From CAJWOS01 sp964502005 (lineage in GTDB: Bacteria > Myxococcota_A > UBA796 > UBA2385): a stretch of DNA of 64,000 nt. Shown here piece after piece: positions 34,232-42,784 of the stretch; the first letter of the stretch is position 1, and every line of letters begins with the position of its first letter. A program made the translations under genes and the position numbers. The DNA lies in NCBI GenBank assembly GCA_964502005.1, contig CAZCUX010000009.1, positions 1 through 64,000 of the forward strand. The letters are read 5' to 3'. The notes below the pieces were generated by a model that saw only the letters and a list, made by a program, of their open reading frames with translations, did not search any database and was not told the origin of the DNA.

Positions 34232-35813
34232 ATGCGCCCATATCGGAGCGCGTGCCATCGGGGTCGGTGACGCTTGGGTTTCCGGCGTTGACCATCGGGC
34301 TCGCGCTGCTGGCGGGCCGCCAGTCGTCGTTGGTGCCGTTGCCGTCGTTGGAAACGCGCGTGCCTTGGGGGTCTGCGCTGATGTTTCCGCTGGTGCCGAG
34401 GAGGCTGCCTTGGGAGCCGGCCCAATCGGTGGTGTTGCCGTACACCAAGTTGTATCGCGCGACGCCGTAGGTGTTGAGGTACATGCCGGGGCCATCATTC
34501 CAGACGATGACGTTGTTCTCGAACAAGGGCACGGTGTATTGCCAGGCGACGATGCCCGCGCCGTAGCTGGTGTCGGTGACGCTGTTGAACGCGACGATAT
34601 TGTTGGTCACGACGGCATCGCCGTAGGTGCCGGACTCGAAGACCGCGATGCCGCCGCCGTGGGTGGAGGCGACGTTGTTGGTGACGAGGTTGTTGGTGAC
34701 CAGCACGCCATCGGTGGGAATCTGGATGTCGATGCCGCCACCTTGACCGCCCTGCAGCGGGTCTTGGTCGTCCGCGATGTTTCCGTCCACCAAGTTCCAG
34801 TACATTAGCACATCGGAACGCACCATCCAAAGCCCGCCGCCGTCGCCCGCAGAGTTGTTGGAAATCTCGTTGCTGACGATGGTTGGTGCGCCTCCACGGA
34901 TGTTGATTGCCCCACCATCGCAGCCATTTTCCGGCCCAAGATAACAGGCGTCGTTGTATTGAATCACGTTGCCTTGAATGAGGGGCGACGCATTGAGCAT
35001 GCCGATGCCGCCACCACTTCCATCGCCGGAAACCTCGTTGTACTCGATGATATTACCAAGGATTTGGGGGGATGCACCATCGAGGTAAATGCCGGCGCCA
35101 AGGGCTGCGCTGCCGTTGGTGATGGTGAAGCCTTCGATAATTGCGGCATCGGTTTCGGCGCTTTGAAAGGTAAACACGGGGCCTGCGCCGGAGCCGTCGA
35201 CGATGGTGGCCAAGGGACCATCGTGGGACACCACATGTACGTTGATGCCGCCGAAGTCGACGTTTTCGTAGTAGGTGCCATCGGCGACTTGCACAGTGGG
35301 ACAGCCTTCGGCCCACGCGGCGTCGATGCCCTGCTGAATCTCGGGGTATGGCGCGTACCAGGTGCCGTCGGGGGTGCGTGTAGTGCGCACGTTGACCTGC
35401 ACGGGGCAGTTGTCTTCGCAGTCTGCGATGAGGTCGCCGTCGTCGTCGAGGTCGAGGTCGGAGATGCCGTCGCAGTCGTCGTCGATGCCGTTGCACAGCT
35501 CTTCTGCGAACGGGTGAATGCTCGGGTCTGCGTCGTTGCAGTCGCCTTCGGAGGGCAAGTAGCCGTCGTTGTCGCCGTCGACCTCGGGCGTGCCGTCGTC
35601 GCCGGTGCCGTCGTCGCCGCCGCCGCCGTCTTCGCCGGTGGTGTCGTTGGTGTCGGTGGTGCCGGTGACGCCACTGCCGCCATCGCCGGTGTCTTCGTAG
35701 AATGAAGGCGCTTTCCCGTCAACATCAAAGGCCGTGGAACAGCCGCTTGCGACGCCCAAGCCGAGCAGTACGACGATCGGTCGGAGAGGGGAATCGAATG
35801 GGATTGTCTGCAT
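34206..35813 (-). CDS. parallel beta-helix lipoprotein with MopE-type metal-binding motif
   Basis: Predicted surface lipoprotein of 535 aa. The signal peptide ends in GVASGC (lipidated Cys25). A D/G/T-rich linker leads to EGDCNDADPSIHP and ELCNGIDDDCDG, the putative metal-binding motif named after MopE and common in Myxococcota. The remaining 370 residues are right-handed beta-helix repeats (NNIVAF, NNLVTNN, GNIIEYN turns) like pectate-lyase-fold polymorphic-membrane or DUF1565 proteins. ATG 35813 has GGAG six bases upstream. The last codons GGAYGSW lie inside the 171-bp repeat. The ligand is probably a polysaccharide, but no catalytic residues were identified. Confidence 0.82.
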   Translation of the reverse strand: MQTIPFDSPLRPIVVLLGLGVASGCSTAFDVDGKAPSFYEDTGDGGSGVTGTTDTNDTTGEDGGGGDDGTGDDGTPEVDGDNDGYLPSEGDCNDADPSIHPFAEELCNGIDDDCDGISDLDLDDDGDLIADCEDNCPVQVNVRTTRTPDGTWYAPYPEIQQGIDAAWAEGCPTVQVADGTYYENVDFGGINVHVVSHDGPLATIVDGSGAGPVFTFQSAETDAAIIEGFTITNGSAALGAGIYLDGASPQILGNIIEYNEVSGDGSGGGIGMLNASPLIQGNVIQYNDACYLGPENGCDGGAINIRGGAPTIVSNEISNNSAGDGGGLWMVRSDVLMYWNLVDGNIADDQDPLQGGQGGGIDIQIPTDGVLVTNNLVTNNVASTHGGGIAVFESGTYGDAVVTNNIVAFNSVTDTSYGAGIVAWQYTVPLFENNVIVWNDGPGMYLNTYGVARYNLVYGNTTDWAGSQGSLLGTSGNISADPQGTRVSNDGNGTNDDWRPASSASPMVNAGNPSVTDPDGTRSDMGAYGGAYGSW

Positions 35814-35991
35814 TGGAGGCTCCGTCACAGGGCGCTGCTGGGGGAGAGTGTAACGGCGATTTTTGGCGTTGACCGCCCGATGTTTCGTGACCTTCGGTCA
35901 ACACGCGCGCACCCGTGGTTGTGCGTCGAGGCTTGTGATTCTGTGCGTATGTGGATAGACGGCGCAGCCACGCAGAATCGGAGACCTCATC

Positions 35992-36189
35992 ATGGGCGCA
36001 AGCGCACACACCGAGACCAACACCTTCGAAAAAATCGCCGGTCCGATGGGCTGGTTGGTCGGCATCGTCACGGCCGTCGTGTTCATTGGCCTGCTTTATA
36101 ATGGCATGCAGCACGGCGACGCTGGCCATGGTGCCGATCACGGCGCGGCCCATGCTGCACCCGCAGAAGGCGCGGCCGCCGGGCACTGA
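35992..36189 (+). CDS. small His-rich single-pass membrane protein
   Basis: A protein of 65 aa. A short polar N-terminus (MGASAHTETNTFEKIAG) is followed by one transmembrane helix (about 19-37) and a tail with repeated His (HGDAGHGADHGAAHAAP). ATG 35992 has GGAGA seven bases upstream. A His-rich tail facing one side of the membrane suggests metal binding or a small subunit of a respiratory or transport complex, but no family was recognised. It is divergent from the beta-helix gene and 207 nt upstream of the DksA-like gene. Confidence 0.7.
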   Translation: MGASAHTETNTFEKIAGPMGWLVGIVTAVVFIGLLYNGMQHGDAGHGADHGAAHAAPAEGAAAGH

Positions 36190-36396
36190 CACGCGGCCAA
36201 TTGTGTGATTTCACACGGTTGTGCCCCCAAAGCAGCGTCTCTACTCTGTTGGGATGCTGCTTTTGTGCGTCTTGCGGTTGGCACGGATTTTGCATGAGGT
36301 GGACGCAGTTTCCCCGGCTAGCGGTTCGCCGGGGACCGCACCCGCCCTTCGGCGACCCACTTGGGTTTGGGGGAGGGCGCCTCCACCGGAGTAAAG

Positions 36397-36741
36397 ATGT
36401 CGACCGTCCCGTCTGTCGCCGAAATTCGCCAGAACCTTGAACAACAGCTCTCGGAGCTGCTGCACCGGCACGCCAAGATTGATGCGCACCTGCACAACGC
36501 AGACCGCAGCTTGCCGGCAGACTGGTCGGAGTATGCGCAAGCTGTCGAAAACGATGAAGTGCTCGAAGCCTTGGATGACCACACCCGCCGTGAAGTGGGC
36601 CTGATTCGAGCCGCGCTCGAACGCATGGACAAAGGCTCGTGGGGCACTTGCTTTGCGTGCGGCCAGGAGATTGCGCCGCGCCGTATGGCTGCCGTTCCGT
36701 GGACCACCCGCTGTATTGAGTGCGCCAACAGCAGCTCTTAG
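36397..36741 (+). CDS. DksA/TraR-family zinc-finger protein
   Basis: A protein of 114 aa. An N-terminal helical hairpin (about 8-70, with acidic residues in the turn region DWSEYAQAVENDE) is followed by a four-Cys zinc finger: CFAC near 86-89 and CIEC near 107-110. DksA/TraR proteins insert the hairpin into the RNA polymerase secondary channel and tune transcription, often with ppGpp. ATG 36397 has GGAG six bases upstream; the frame from 36361 lacks this. It is slightly shorter than E. coli DksA (151 aa), close to the short DksA/TraR-type proteins. Confidence 0.87.
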   Translation: MSTVPSVAEIRQNLEQQLSELLHRHAKIDAHLHNADRSLPADWSEYAQAVENDEVLEALDDHTRREVGLIRAALERMDKGSWGTCFACGQEIAPRRMAAVPWTTRCIECANSSS

Positions 36742-36806
36742 GGCTGGCGAACCGCAAACCTGCCATTGCGGCTGCGATGGCGGGAACGCGGGGGGCGCGG
36801 GCACAT

Positions 36807-38249
36807 TCAGCCTTCTGCCGGTCGCTGATTCGGCGCGTTTGGCCGCACTTCATGGTAATTCGAGTCGGTGTTGACCGCCCAAATGTCGTGGCGCGCGCCT
36901 TCGATGTTTTCCGCTGCGAGGAGGCCAGTAAGCACGGAATGGTCGGAATTATTGTACTTGAACATTCCGTACCGGCCGATGGGTTGGAGATTTTCGAAGT
37001 TTCGGAGCCAGGCTTGTAAGGTGGCGAGGTGTGCTTCGTATCCGCGCAAGTAGACGGGATATGCACGGGGCACGCGAATCGAATGTGCGTCGAGAATAGC
37101 TCCGTGTGGCGCCAGTCCGGTGCGTCGGAGTTCGTGTTGCGCACGCGCAATAATGGTGGTTTCGTCGTCGGTCCAGAGGGGGTCTTCGTCGCTACAAAAA
37201 TACTCGAGGCCAAAGCTAGCGGTGCCGGGTTCTGCGACCATCCACGGGGACCACGCGGCGAAGTTCTGGATTCGCCCGACCTGCACGTCCGGGTCGTGTA
37301 CATAGACCCATTGGTCGTTCCAACCGGCGGGCTGGTCAAGGATAAGATTGACGGTGCGCAAGTGGCGAAATCGCAGCGCGTGCGCGGCGGCGAGGACGGC
37401 CGACGGCGGCGCGGGGTCGAGCTGTTGCACCAAGTGGGTGAGGGGAATGGAGGACAGCACTTGCTCGACGGCTTGGGTGCTTTCGATTCCTTGTGCGTCG
37501 CGGAGACGGACGTGCGTGATGCGGGTGCCCGACCACCGCAAACCCACGACGGTGGTTTCCAGAGAAATCTGTGTACCGTACTTGCGTGCCCGCTCGGCGA
37601 GTGCTTCAAACAGCATGCCGGGGCCGAGGCGGGGATACCAAAACCAGTCGATGAGGGAGGTGACGGAAGCGTCGGAGCTTCGGCCGAGGCCGCGGCGGGC
37701 CGCATCGAGAATGGCGGCGGTGAGGTCCAAAGACTTGATTCGTTGCGCGGCCCAGTCCGCCTCGATGCTGGTGCACGGAATGCCCCATACCTTCTCGGTG
37801 TAGGTGCGGAAAAACGTTTGGAAAAGTCTTTCACCGAAGCGATTGGTTACCCACTCTTGTAGGTGCTCTTCGTTGCCGCGCTCTTTGAGTTGCGCTTTTG
37901 CATATGACGTGATACATTTGGCTGTTTCGATGGGGCCCAGGCCTGCCAAAACCGACCGTGCGGTAAGGGGATATGCAAACATTTCCCCTCGGTAAAAGAT
38001 GCGCGAATGGCGGGGGCGGCGCAAGAGGTCGTCGCCCAAGAGTTCCTTCCACAGCGTCTCTACTTCCAAGAAGCGCGTGAAAAAGCGGTGGCCCCCAAGG
38101 TCAAAGCGATTTCCACTTCGCTCGACAGTGCGGCACATTCCGCCTACGACGGGCGCCCGCTCGACCACCTGCACTTCGAAACGCTTTCGGCTGAGTGCAT
38201 CGGCCGCAGCCAGTCCTGCGGGTCCAGCGCCCAAGATGGTAACCGACAT
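36807..38249 (-). CDS. FAD-dependent oxidoreductase (protoporphyrinogen oxidase/amine oxidase-like)
   Basis: A protein of 480 aa. The N-terminal Rossmann motif is ILGAGPAGLAAADAL (about 4-18), followed by VVERAPVVGGMCRT and FDLGGHRFF, typical of the amine-oxidase/protoporphyrinogen-oxidase-like family. The C-terminal FAD-contact region is YPVYLRGYEAH to IGRYGMFKYNNSDHSVLTG. Related enzymes (UDP-galactopyranose-mutase-like, HemY-like) often sit in sugar-modification loci. No such context is visible, so the substrate is open. A perfect inverted repeat (38291-38306) lies about 42 bp upstream of the start and could be its operator. Confidence 0.8.
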   Translation of the reverse strand: MSVTILGAGPAGLAAADALSRKRFEVQVVERAPVVGGMCRTVERSGNRFDLGGHRFFTRFLEVETLWKELLGDDLLRRPRHSRIFYRGEMFAYPLTARSVLAGLGPIETAKCITSYAKAQLKERGNEEHLQEWVTNRFGERLFQTFFRTYTEKVWGIPCTSIEADWAAQRIKSLDLTAAILDAARRGLGRSSDASVTSLIDWFWYPRLGPGMLFEALAERARKYGTQISLETTVVGLRWSGTRITHVRLRDAQGIESTQAVEQVLSSIPLTHLVQQLDPAPPSAVLAAAHALRFRHLRTVNLILDQPAGWNDQWVYVHDPDVQVGRIQNFAAWSPWMVAEPGTASFGLEYFCSDEDPLWTDDETTIIARAQHELRRTGLAPHGAILDAHSIRVPRAYPVYLRGYEAHLATLQAWLRNFENLQPIGRYGMFKYNNSDHSVLTGLLAAENIEGARHDIWAVNTDSNYHEVRPNAPNQRPAEG

Positions 38250-38290
38250 TTTCTGCTGGGGGAGGGAAGGGTGAGCGTGCCCGCATCGTA

Positions 38291-38306
38291 ACGTTACTGA
38301 TAACGT
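38291..38306. promoter_or_regulatory. candidate operator, inverted repeat ACGTTACTGATAACGT
   Basis: Perfect six-base arms (ACGTTA, TAACGT) around CTGA, placed 42-57 bp upstream of the FAD oxidoreductase start. The geometry suits a dimeric repressor near a promoter; the regulator is unknown. Confidence 0.4.
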
Positions 38307-38383
38307 GGGCAGACACGAGGTAGTCTATCTTCTTCCGCGGTGTGCGAGCGTCTTCGATTTGTGAATCTGTTGGGCAACGCGGC

Positions 38384-38794
38384 TCAGTCGCCATTGGGCG
38401 ACGAACGATTGGCGGCATCCACCATTTCATTCATGTTCAAAAAGTCCACGATCCAGCCGATGCCCAGCAAGCCGCCGGTCAGGAGGTATAGCAGCCCCGA
38501 ACGCCAATAGCCGAGATAAAACCGGTGCAGACCCAATGGACCAAAGAAGGTGAGCAGCACCCACGCAATAGTATAATCGTAGCGGCCAAATGCGTATCGG
38601 TCTTCGGCGGAACGCTCGAGCGACGGCATCAAGAAGAGGTCGGCGAGCCAACCGACCAGGAACAAACCGCCGGTGCAAAGCCACAACAGGCCCGTGAGCG
38701 GTCGCCCAAAATAAAACCGATGTGCGCCGGTAAAGCCGAATAGCCACAGGATGTAGCCGCCAAACAAGGAGTGGGTTTCGCTGCGCTTCGTCAT
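38384..38794 (-). CDS. TM2-domain membrane protein
   Basis: A protein of 136 aa with two consecutive TM2 units. Each has two transmembrane helices joined by a short turn, with the hallmark G-x-HRFYxG (GAHRFYFG near 25, LGLHRFYLG near 85) and GGL/WLxD endings. TM2 proteins are widespread and mostly uncharacterised. ATG 38794 has GGAG five bases upstream; the longer frame to 39055 adds unlikely Arg/Thr-rich sequence. It is divergent from the thioesterase gene. Confidence 0.85.
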   Translation of the reverse strand: MTKRSETHSLFGGYILWLFGFTGAHRFYFGRPLTGLLWLCTGGLFLVGWLADLFLMPSLERSAEDRYAFGRYDYTIAWVLLTFFGPLGLHRFYLGYWRSGLLYLLTGGLLGIGWIVDFLNMNEMVDAANRSSPNGD

Positions 38795-39029
38795 GCTTGC
38801 TCCGTCGGTGCGCGTGGCCGCTGGGTGCGACGCGCATGGATGCGCGGTGTCGTCCCGCGCACAACGAACTACGTCTGCCGTTGTGGTTTTGTTTCGATTC
38901 TTGGGCGTTGGCGCTCCCGCTCGTGGAGACGGCGCTTCAGGCGTGCTACGGCGCCCGTGCCCGCGGTTTGTCGTCGGGCGCCGTCGCAGATATCGGCGGC
39001 ACGAAACGCTTAGGCACGAGGTATCGGCG

Positions 39030-39782
39030 ATGTCCGAGTCAATTTGGTGGGCCACGCCGGTCGATAGGCCGTTTGCGGAGATTCGTGTGGTGTGTTTTCC
39101 TCATGCCGGCGGTGGTCCTGCGCCATTCGTGCGGTGGGCACGCCAAAGCCCGCCTTGGCTTCGTATTTGTCCGGTGTTGCTACCCGGGCGTGGTCCCCGC
39201 CGCGATGAGCCACCATTGGTTTCTGTGGGAGGCATCGTCGACGGTGTCGCTCGCGCGCTCCGTGTTGTCCCGGACCTTCCAACCGTCGTGCTCGGCCATA
39301 GCTTTGGCGCAACCTTGGCCGTAGCGCTGACGCAGCGTTTGGAAGCTGAAGGGCGTGGCCCCCTTTGGTGCGTGGTCTCGGGTCGGGGGCCGGTGGACCG
39401 GCCGAGCCGTCTGCCGCCATTGGCGCACCTCAACGGCGACGCGCTGCTCGCTGCGGTGCAACAAGAAACCGGCGGTATCCCGGATGTGGTCTGGCAGGAC
39501 GCGAGCATTCGTGCGTTGGCGGCCGCACAGTTGCGAGCCGACCTCACGGCGTCTGAAGCGTGGTCACCTGCATCCTTTGTGCTGTCGACTCCCTTGCTCG
39601 CGTGTGCGGGGACGGAAGATGCCTTGGTCTCTGTCGACATTCTCTGTGATTGGAAACGGCTGACGCGCAGCGCGTTTTCGTGGTGCCAGTTCCCAGGTTC
39701 CCACTTTTCGGTGTTGGACGGGCCGCACTTCTTTCCGCATGTTCAACGCCAGTTGGAGGTGTTGCGCGACGCGCTGCCGTAG
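39030..39782 (+). CDS. type II thioesterase (alpha/beta hydrolase)
   Basis: A protein of 250 aa. The nucleophile elbow is GHSFG (Ser91) and the catalytic His is in GSHFSV (His225); the opening VVCFPHAGGGPAPFVRW motif and LLPGRGPRRDEPP are typical of type II thioesterases (GrsT/RifR family) that clear mis-primed carrier proteins of NRPS/PKS lines. No synthase is in the window, so it may serve a distant cluster. ATG 39030 follows GAGG by eight bases; the frame from 38793 lacks protein-like sequence. Confidence 0.85.
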   Translation: MSESIWWATPVDRPFAEIRVVCFPHAGGGPAPFVRWARQSPPWLRICPVLLPGRGPRRDEPPLVSVGGIVDGVARALRVVPDLPTVVLGHSFGATLAVALTQRLEAEGRGPLWCVVSGRGPVDRPSRLPPLAHLNGDALLAAVQQETGGIPDVVWQDASIRALAAAQLRADLTASEAWSPASFVLSTPLLACAGTEDALVSVDILCDWKRLTRSAFSWCQFPGSHFSVLDGPHFFPHVQRQLEVLRDALP

Positions 39783-40046
39783 TTCGCGTGGATTGCGGGA
39801 GGTCTGTGACCCCCATCCTCGGGTCGTCTTGGTACGCGTCACGCGGTTGCTGTTTCCGCGTGGCCAGCGTTTCTCGTATACTGCTTGTTCCGCGTCGTAG
39901 AGGCGTGGCGCTGAATGGGCGAGGTGGTCCTCCCCGTTTGGCACGCGGGACGTCGCTGCAATCGGCCGTGTGCGTCCCATGGGATGCTGCGTGCCCTTGT
40001 GGACCCCGTTTCGAGGGCGCATCCCGTCGACTACCGAGGAGGAATG

Positions 40047-40922
40047 ATGCCCCAAATCGTGCGCTGCGGACTGATTCAGTGCGGCAACCCCGTCAACGAC
40101 GAGTCGGTTCCCGTCGCCGACATTCAACAGGCGATGCTGGACAAACACCTGCCCCTCATCGACGAAGCGGGAAAAAAGGGCGTTCAAATCCTGTGCTTGC
40201 AGGAAATCTTCAATGGCCCGTATTTTTGTCCCAGCCAAGACAAGCGCTGGTACGACGCTGCCGAGTCGGTGCCTGGCCCCACGACGGACCTCATGTCCGA
40301 ATATGCCAAAAAATACAATATGGTCATCGTGGTTCCCATCTATGAAAAGGTGGGCCGCGGCGTCTATTACAACACTGCCGCCGTTATCGATGCCGACGGC
40401 TCCTACCTCGGGAAGTATCGGAAGCAGCATATTCCGCAGACTTCCGGGTTTTGGGAGAAATACTTTTTTACGCCGGGCAACGGTGGCTATCCGGTGTTCG
40501 ACACCAAATATGCGCGGGTGGGCGTGTATATCTGCTACGACCGCCACTTCCCGGAAGGTTGGCGCGCGTTGGGTCTGAATGGTGCGGACATCGTGTTCAA
40601 TCCGAGCGCCACGGTGGCGGGATTGTCCGAGTATCTGTGGAAGTTGGAGCAGCCCGCAGCGGCGGTCGCCAACACGTATTTTGTTGGCGCCATCAACCGC
40701 GTGGGCACCGAAGCGCCGTGGGGCATCGGCGAGTTCTACGGCCAGTCCTATTTTGTCAACCCGCGTGGCCAGTTTGAAGCGATGGGCTCGCGGGACCAAG
40801 ATGAACTGGTGGTCGCTGACCTCGACCTCGAAATGATTGATGAAGTGCGGAAGGTGTGGCAGTTTTACCGCGACCGCCGCCCGGACGCCTACGACGACCT
40901 CACCAATCCCAAGCCCCACTGA
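40047..40922 (+). CDS. beta-ureidopropionase (N-carbamoyl-beta-alanine amidase)
   Basis: Nitrilase-superfamily amidase of 291 aa. The catalytic triad is visible: Glu53 (ILCLQEIF), Lys near 127 (GKYRKQHIP) and Cys163 (YICYDRHFPE). It has the length and RKQHIP/FWEKYFFTPG signature shared by N-carbamoylputrescine amidases and beta-ureidopropionases. The next gene is dihydropyrimidinase, so the likely reaction is N-carbamoyl-beta-alanine to beta-alanine, CO2 and ammonia, step three of reductive uracil breakdown. GAGGAGG at 40036-40042 precedes two in-frame ATGs (40044, 40047); spacing favours the second. Confidence 0.85.
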   Translation: MPQIVRCGLIQCGNPVNDESVPVADIQQAMLDKHLPLIDEAGKKGVQILCLQEIFNGPYFCPSQDKRWYDAAESVPGPTTDLMSEYAKKYNMVIVVPIYEKVGRGVYYNTAAVIDADGSYLGKYRKQHIPQTSGFWEKYFFTPGNGGYPVFDTKYARVGVYICYDRHFPEGWRALGLNGADIVFNPSATVAGLSEYLWKLEQPAAAVANTYFVGAINRVGTEAPWGIGEFYGQSYFVNPRGQFEAMGSRDQDELVVADLDLEMIDEVRKVWQFYRDRRPDAYDDLTNPKPH

Positions 40923-40972
40923 CGCGCCTTGCGCGGGCGCCGTCGCCCGTGCGGTGTAGGGGCTGGGCCAGC

Positions 40973-41137
40973 GTGTTGAACGTTTGGCCCGTGTCGGACT
41001 GGATTCCCATTGGTGCGTATGGTAGCGTTCGGGAATTCAGCAGAGAGGCCAAGGCGGCGCGCTGGGTGTCCCTTTGGCCTGTTCTATGGCTGGTATGGTC
41101 CGTGGCGCTCGCTTGGCTGCCGCTCGGTCATGAGTGA
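40973..41137 (+). CDS. possible small membrane protein (54 aa)
   Basis: GTG start with AGGGG nine bases upstream. The product has an amphipathic N-terminal half (IPIGAYGSVREFSREAKAARW) and one Trp/Leu-rich transmembrane helix, ending LPLGHE. The composition is protein-like, unlike most random frames here, but no homologue was recognised and the stop overlaps the palindromic operator. It may be chance. Confidence 0.3.
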   Translation: MLNVWPVSDWIPIGAYGSVREFSREAKAARWVSLWPVLWLVWSVALAWLPLGHE

Positions 41138-41152
41138 ATGAATGTTCATTCA
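41135..41152. promoter_or_regulatory. perfect palindrome TGAATGAATGTTCATTCA, TetR/FadR-like operator
   Basis: Eight-base arms with a two-base centre. It closely resembles operators of TetR-family FadR/PsrA-type regulators (TGAATGA-N-TCATTCA pattern). It lies about 118 bp upstream of the dihydropyrimidinase start, the right place to control the catabolic operon. No TetR gene is in the window. Confidence 0.65.
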
Positions 41153-41270
41153 GCCGTTGGGCGTCGAGGGTGGCGCGTATTCTGTGACCCCGTGGCGTGC
41201 TTGGGATGTGTTCAGAATGCACCAATCATGCCCATTTTCATCGCATTCGAATCTCAATGGAGAGGGTATC

Positions 41271-42713
41271 ATGGGTTCTCTACTCATTCGCGGCGGCACG
41301 GTCGTGACCGCTGATGGCGAGTACCGGGGTGATGTGTTGGTTCACGGCGAGACCATCGCTGCGGTGGGCCCAGACCTTGACGCACCGGCGGGCGCGCGGG
41401 TCATTGACGCGGGTGGCGCGTACGTCATGCCCGGCGGCATCGACCCCCATACGCACATGGAACTGCCATTCATGGGCACTGTGGCGTCGGAGGACTTTTT
41501 TACAGGCACCTCGGCGGCGGCCGCAGGCGGAACCACGACCTGCATCGACTTTGTGATTCCGAGTCCCCAACAATCGCTGCTGGAGGCCTACCACACCTGG
41601 CGTGGTTGGGCGGAGAAGGCGGCATGCGACTATTCGTTCCACGTCGCCGTGACGTGGTGGGACGACTCCGTGCGGCGCGACATGGGCGAGCTCGTGGAGA
41701 CGTGGGGGGTCAACTCCTTCAAGCACTTCATGGCCTACAAAAACGCCATCATGTGCGATGACGAGACCTTGGTGAACAGCTTCAAGCGGTGTCGCGAGCT
41801 GGGTGCCTTGGCCACTCTGCATGCGGAAAATGGTGAACTGGTCTATGTTCTCCAGCAAGACATCTTCAATCGTGGCATTCACGGACCCGAAGGGCACCCG
41901 CTGTCCCGTCCGCCGGAAGTCGAAGGCGAAGCGGCCAACCGCGCCATCCGGATTGCCGAAGTGCTCGGTTGCCCGGTGTATTTGGTCCATACGTCCTGCA
42001 TCGACGCATTAGAGGCGGTCACACGCGCGCGCTTGGAAGGACAGCAGGTATTTGCTGAGGTGCTTGCCCAGCACCTTGTCATCGACGACTCGGTGTACCG
42101 CAACCCCGATTGGAACGCCGCGGCACACTATGTCATGTCGCCTCCGTTCCGCTCGAAAGAGCATCAAGCGGCCCTTTGGCGCGGCCTTCAGGCGGGTATG
42201 CTCCAAACCACCGCCACGGACCATTGCTGCTTCTGTACGCCGCAGAAGCGGGCGGGCGTCGATGACTTCCGCAAGATTCCCAATGGCACGGGCGGCATTG
42301 AAGACCGCATGAGCGTGCTGTGGCACCATGGCGTTCGCACGGGTCGCCTCACGCCGTCGCAGTTCGTGGCCGTCACCTCGACCAATTGCGCGCGCATTTT
42401 CAACATTCACCCGCGCAAGGGGGCCTTGGTGGCCGGCGCCGACGCCGACATCGTGGTTTGGGACCCCAACAAGTCCCGCACAATCTCGGCCTCCACCCAT
42501 CACCAGAACATCGACTTCAATATTTACGAAGGGATGGAAGTGATTGGCAACGCAGCCGTCACCTTGTCGCGCGGTCGTGTGGTGTGGGAAAACGACGAAC
42601 TGAAAACGGAACGCGGCACTGGAAAGTACGTCAATCGCCCGGCATTCGCGTCGTTCTGGGAAGCGCAGAACCGGCGGAATGCGCTCTCCGTCCCCACGGG
42701 CGTGCAGCGTTGA
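41271..42713 (+). CDS. hydA: dihydropyrimidinase/D-hydantoinase
   Basis: Cyclic amidohydrolase of 480 aa. The binuclear metal ligands are all visible: His60-x-His62 (GIDPHTHME), the lysine that becomes carboxylated (Lys151, SFKHFMAYK), His184 (TLHAENGE), His near 240 (LVHTSC) and Asp317 (TDHCCF). Length and order match bacterial dihydropyrimidinases, which open dihydrouracil or dihydrothymine to N-carbamoyl-beta-amino acids. ATG 41271 has GGAGAGGG upstream. The product feeds the preceding amidase, and the permease, dehydrogenase and aminotransferase follow on the same strand. Allantoinase is less likely because of the beta-alanine genes around it. Confidence 0.9.
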   Translation: MGSLLIRGGTVVTADGEYRGDVLVHGETIAAVGPDLDAPAGARVIDAGGAYVMPGGIDPHTHMELPFMGTVASEDFFTGTSAAAAGGTTTCIDFVIPSPQQSLLEAYHTWRGWAEKAACDYSFHVAVTWWDDSVRRDMGELVETWGVNSFKHFMAYKNAIMCDDETLVNSFKRCRELGALATLHAENGELVYVLQQDIFNRGIHGPEGHPLSRPPEVEGEAANRAIRIAEVLGCPVYLVHTSCIDALEAVTRARLEGQQVFAEVLAQHLVIDDSVYRNPDWNAAAHYVMSPPFRSKEHQAALWRGLQAGMLQTTATDHCCFCTPQKRAGVDDFRKIPNGTGGIEDRMSVLWHHGVRTGRLTPSQFVAVTSTNCARIFNIHPRKGALVAGADADIVVWDPNKSRTISASTHHQNIDFNIYEGMEVIGNAAVTLSRGRVVWENDELKTERGTGKYVNRPAFASFWEAQNRRNALSVPTGVQR

Positions 42714-42784
42714 TATAGGCTTGGCGGGGCTCCTGAACGGTCGGCCCGTCGCCCGCCGTCAAATCAGGAGCACGGAGCACGCCC

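Larger units (their letters stand above)
40923..41270. other. spacer with TetR/FadR-like operator
   Basis: A 348-nt spacer between the ureidopropionase and dihydropyrimidinase genes. It contains a possible small membrane-protein gene (40973-41137) and a perfect palindrome (41135-41152). The ribosome site of the next gene is GGAGAGGG near 41259. Confidence 0.6.
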
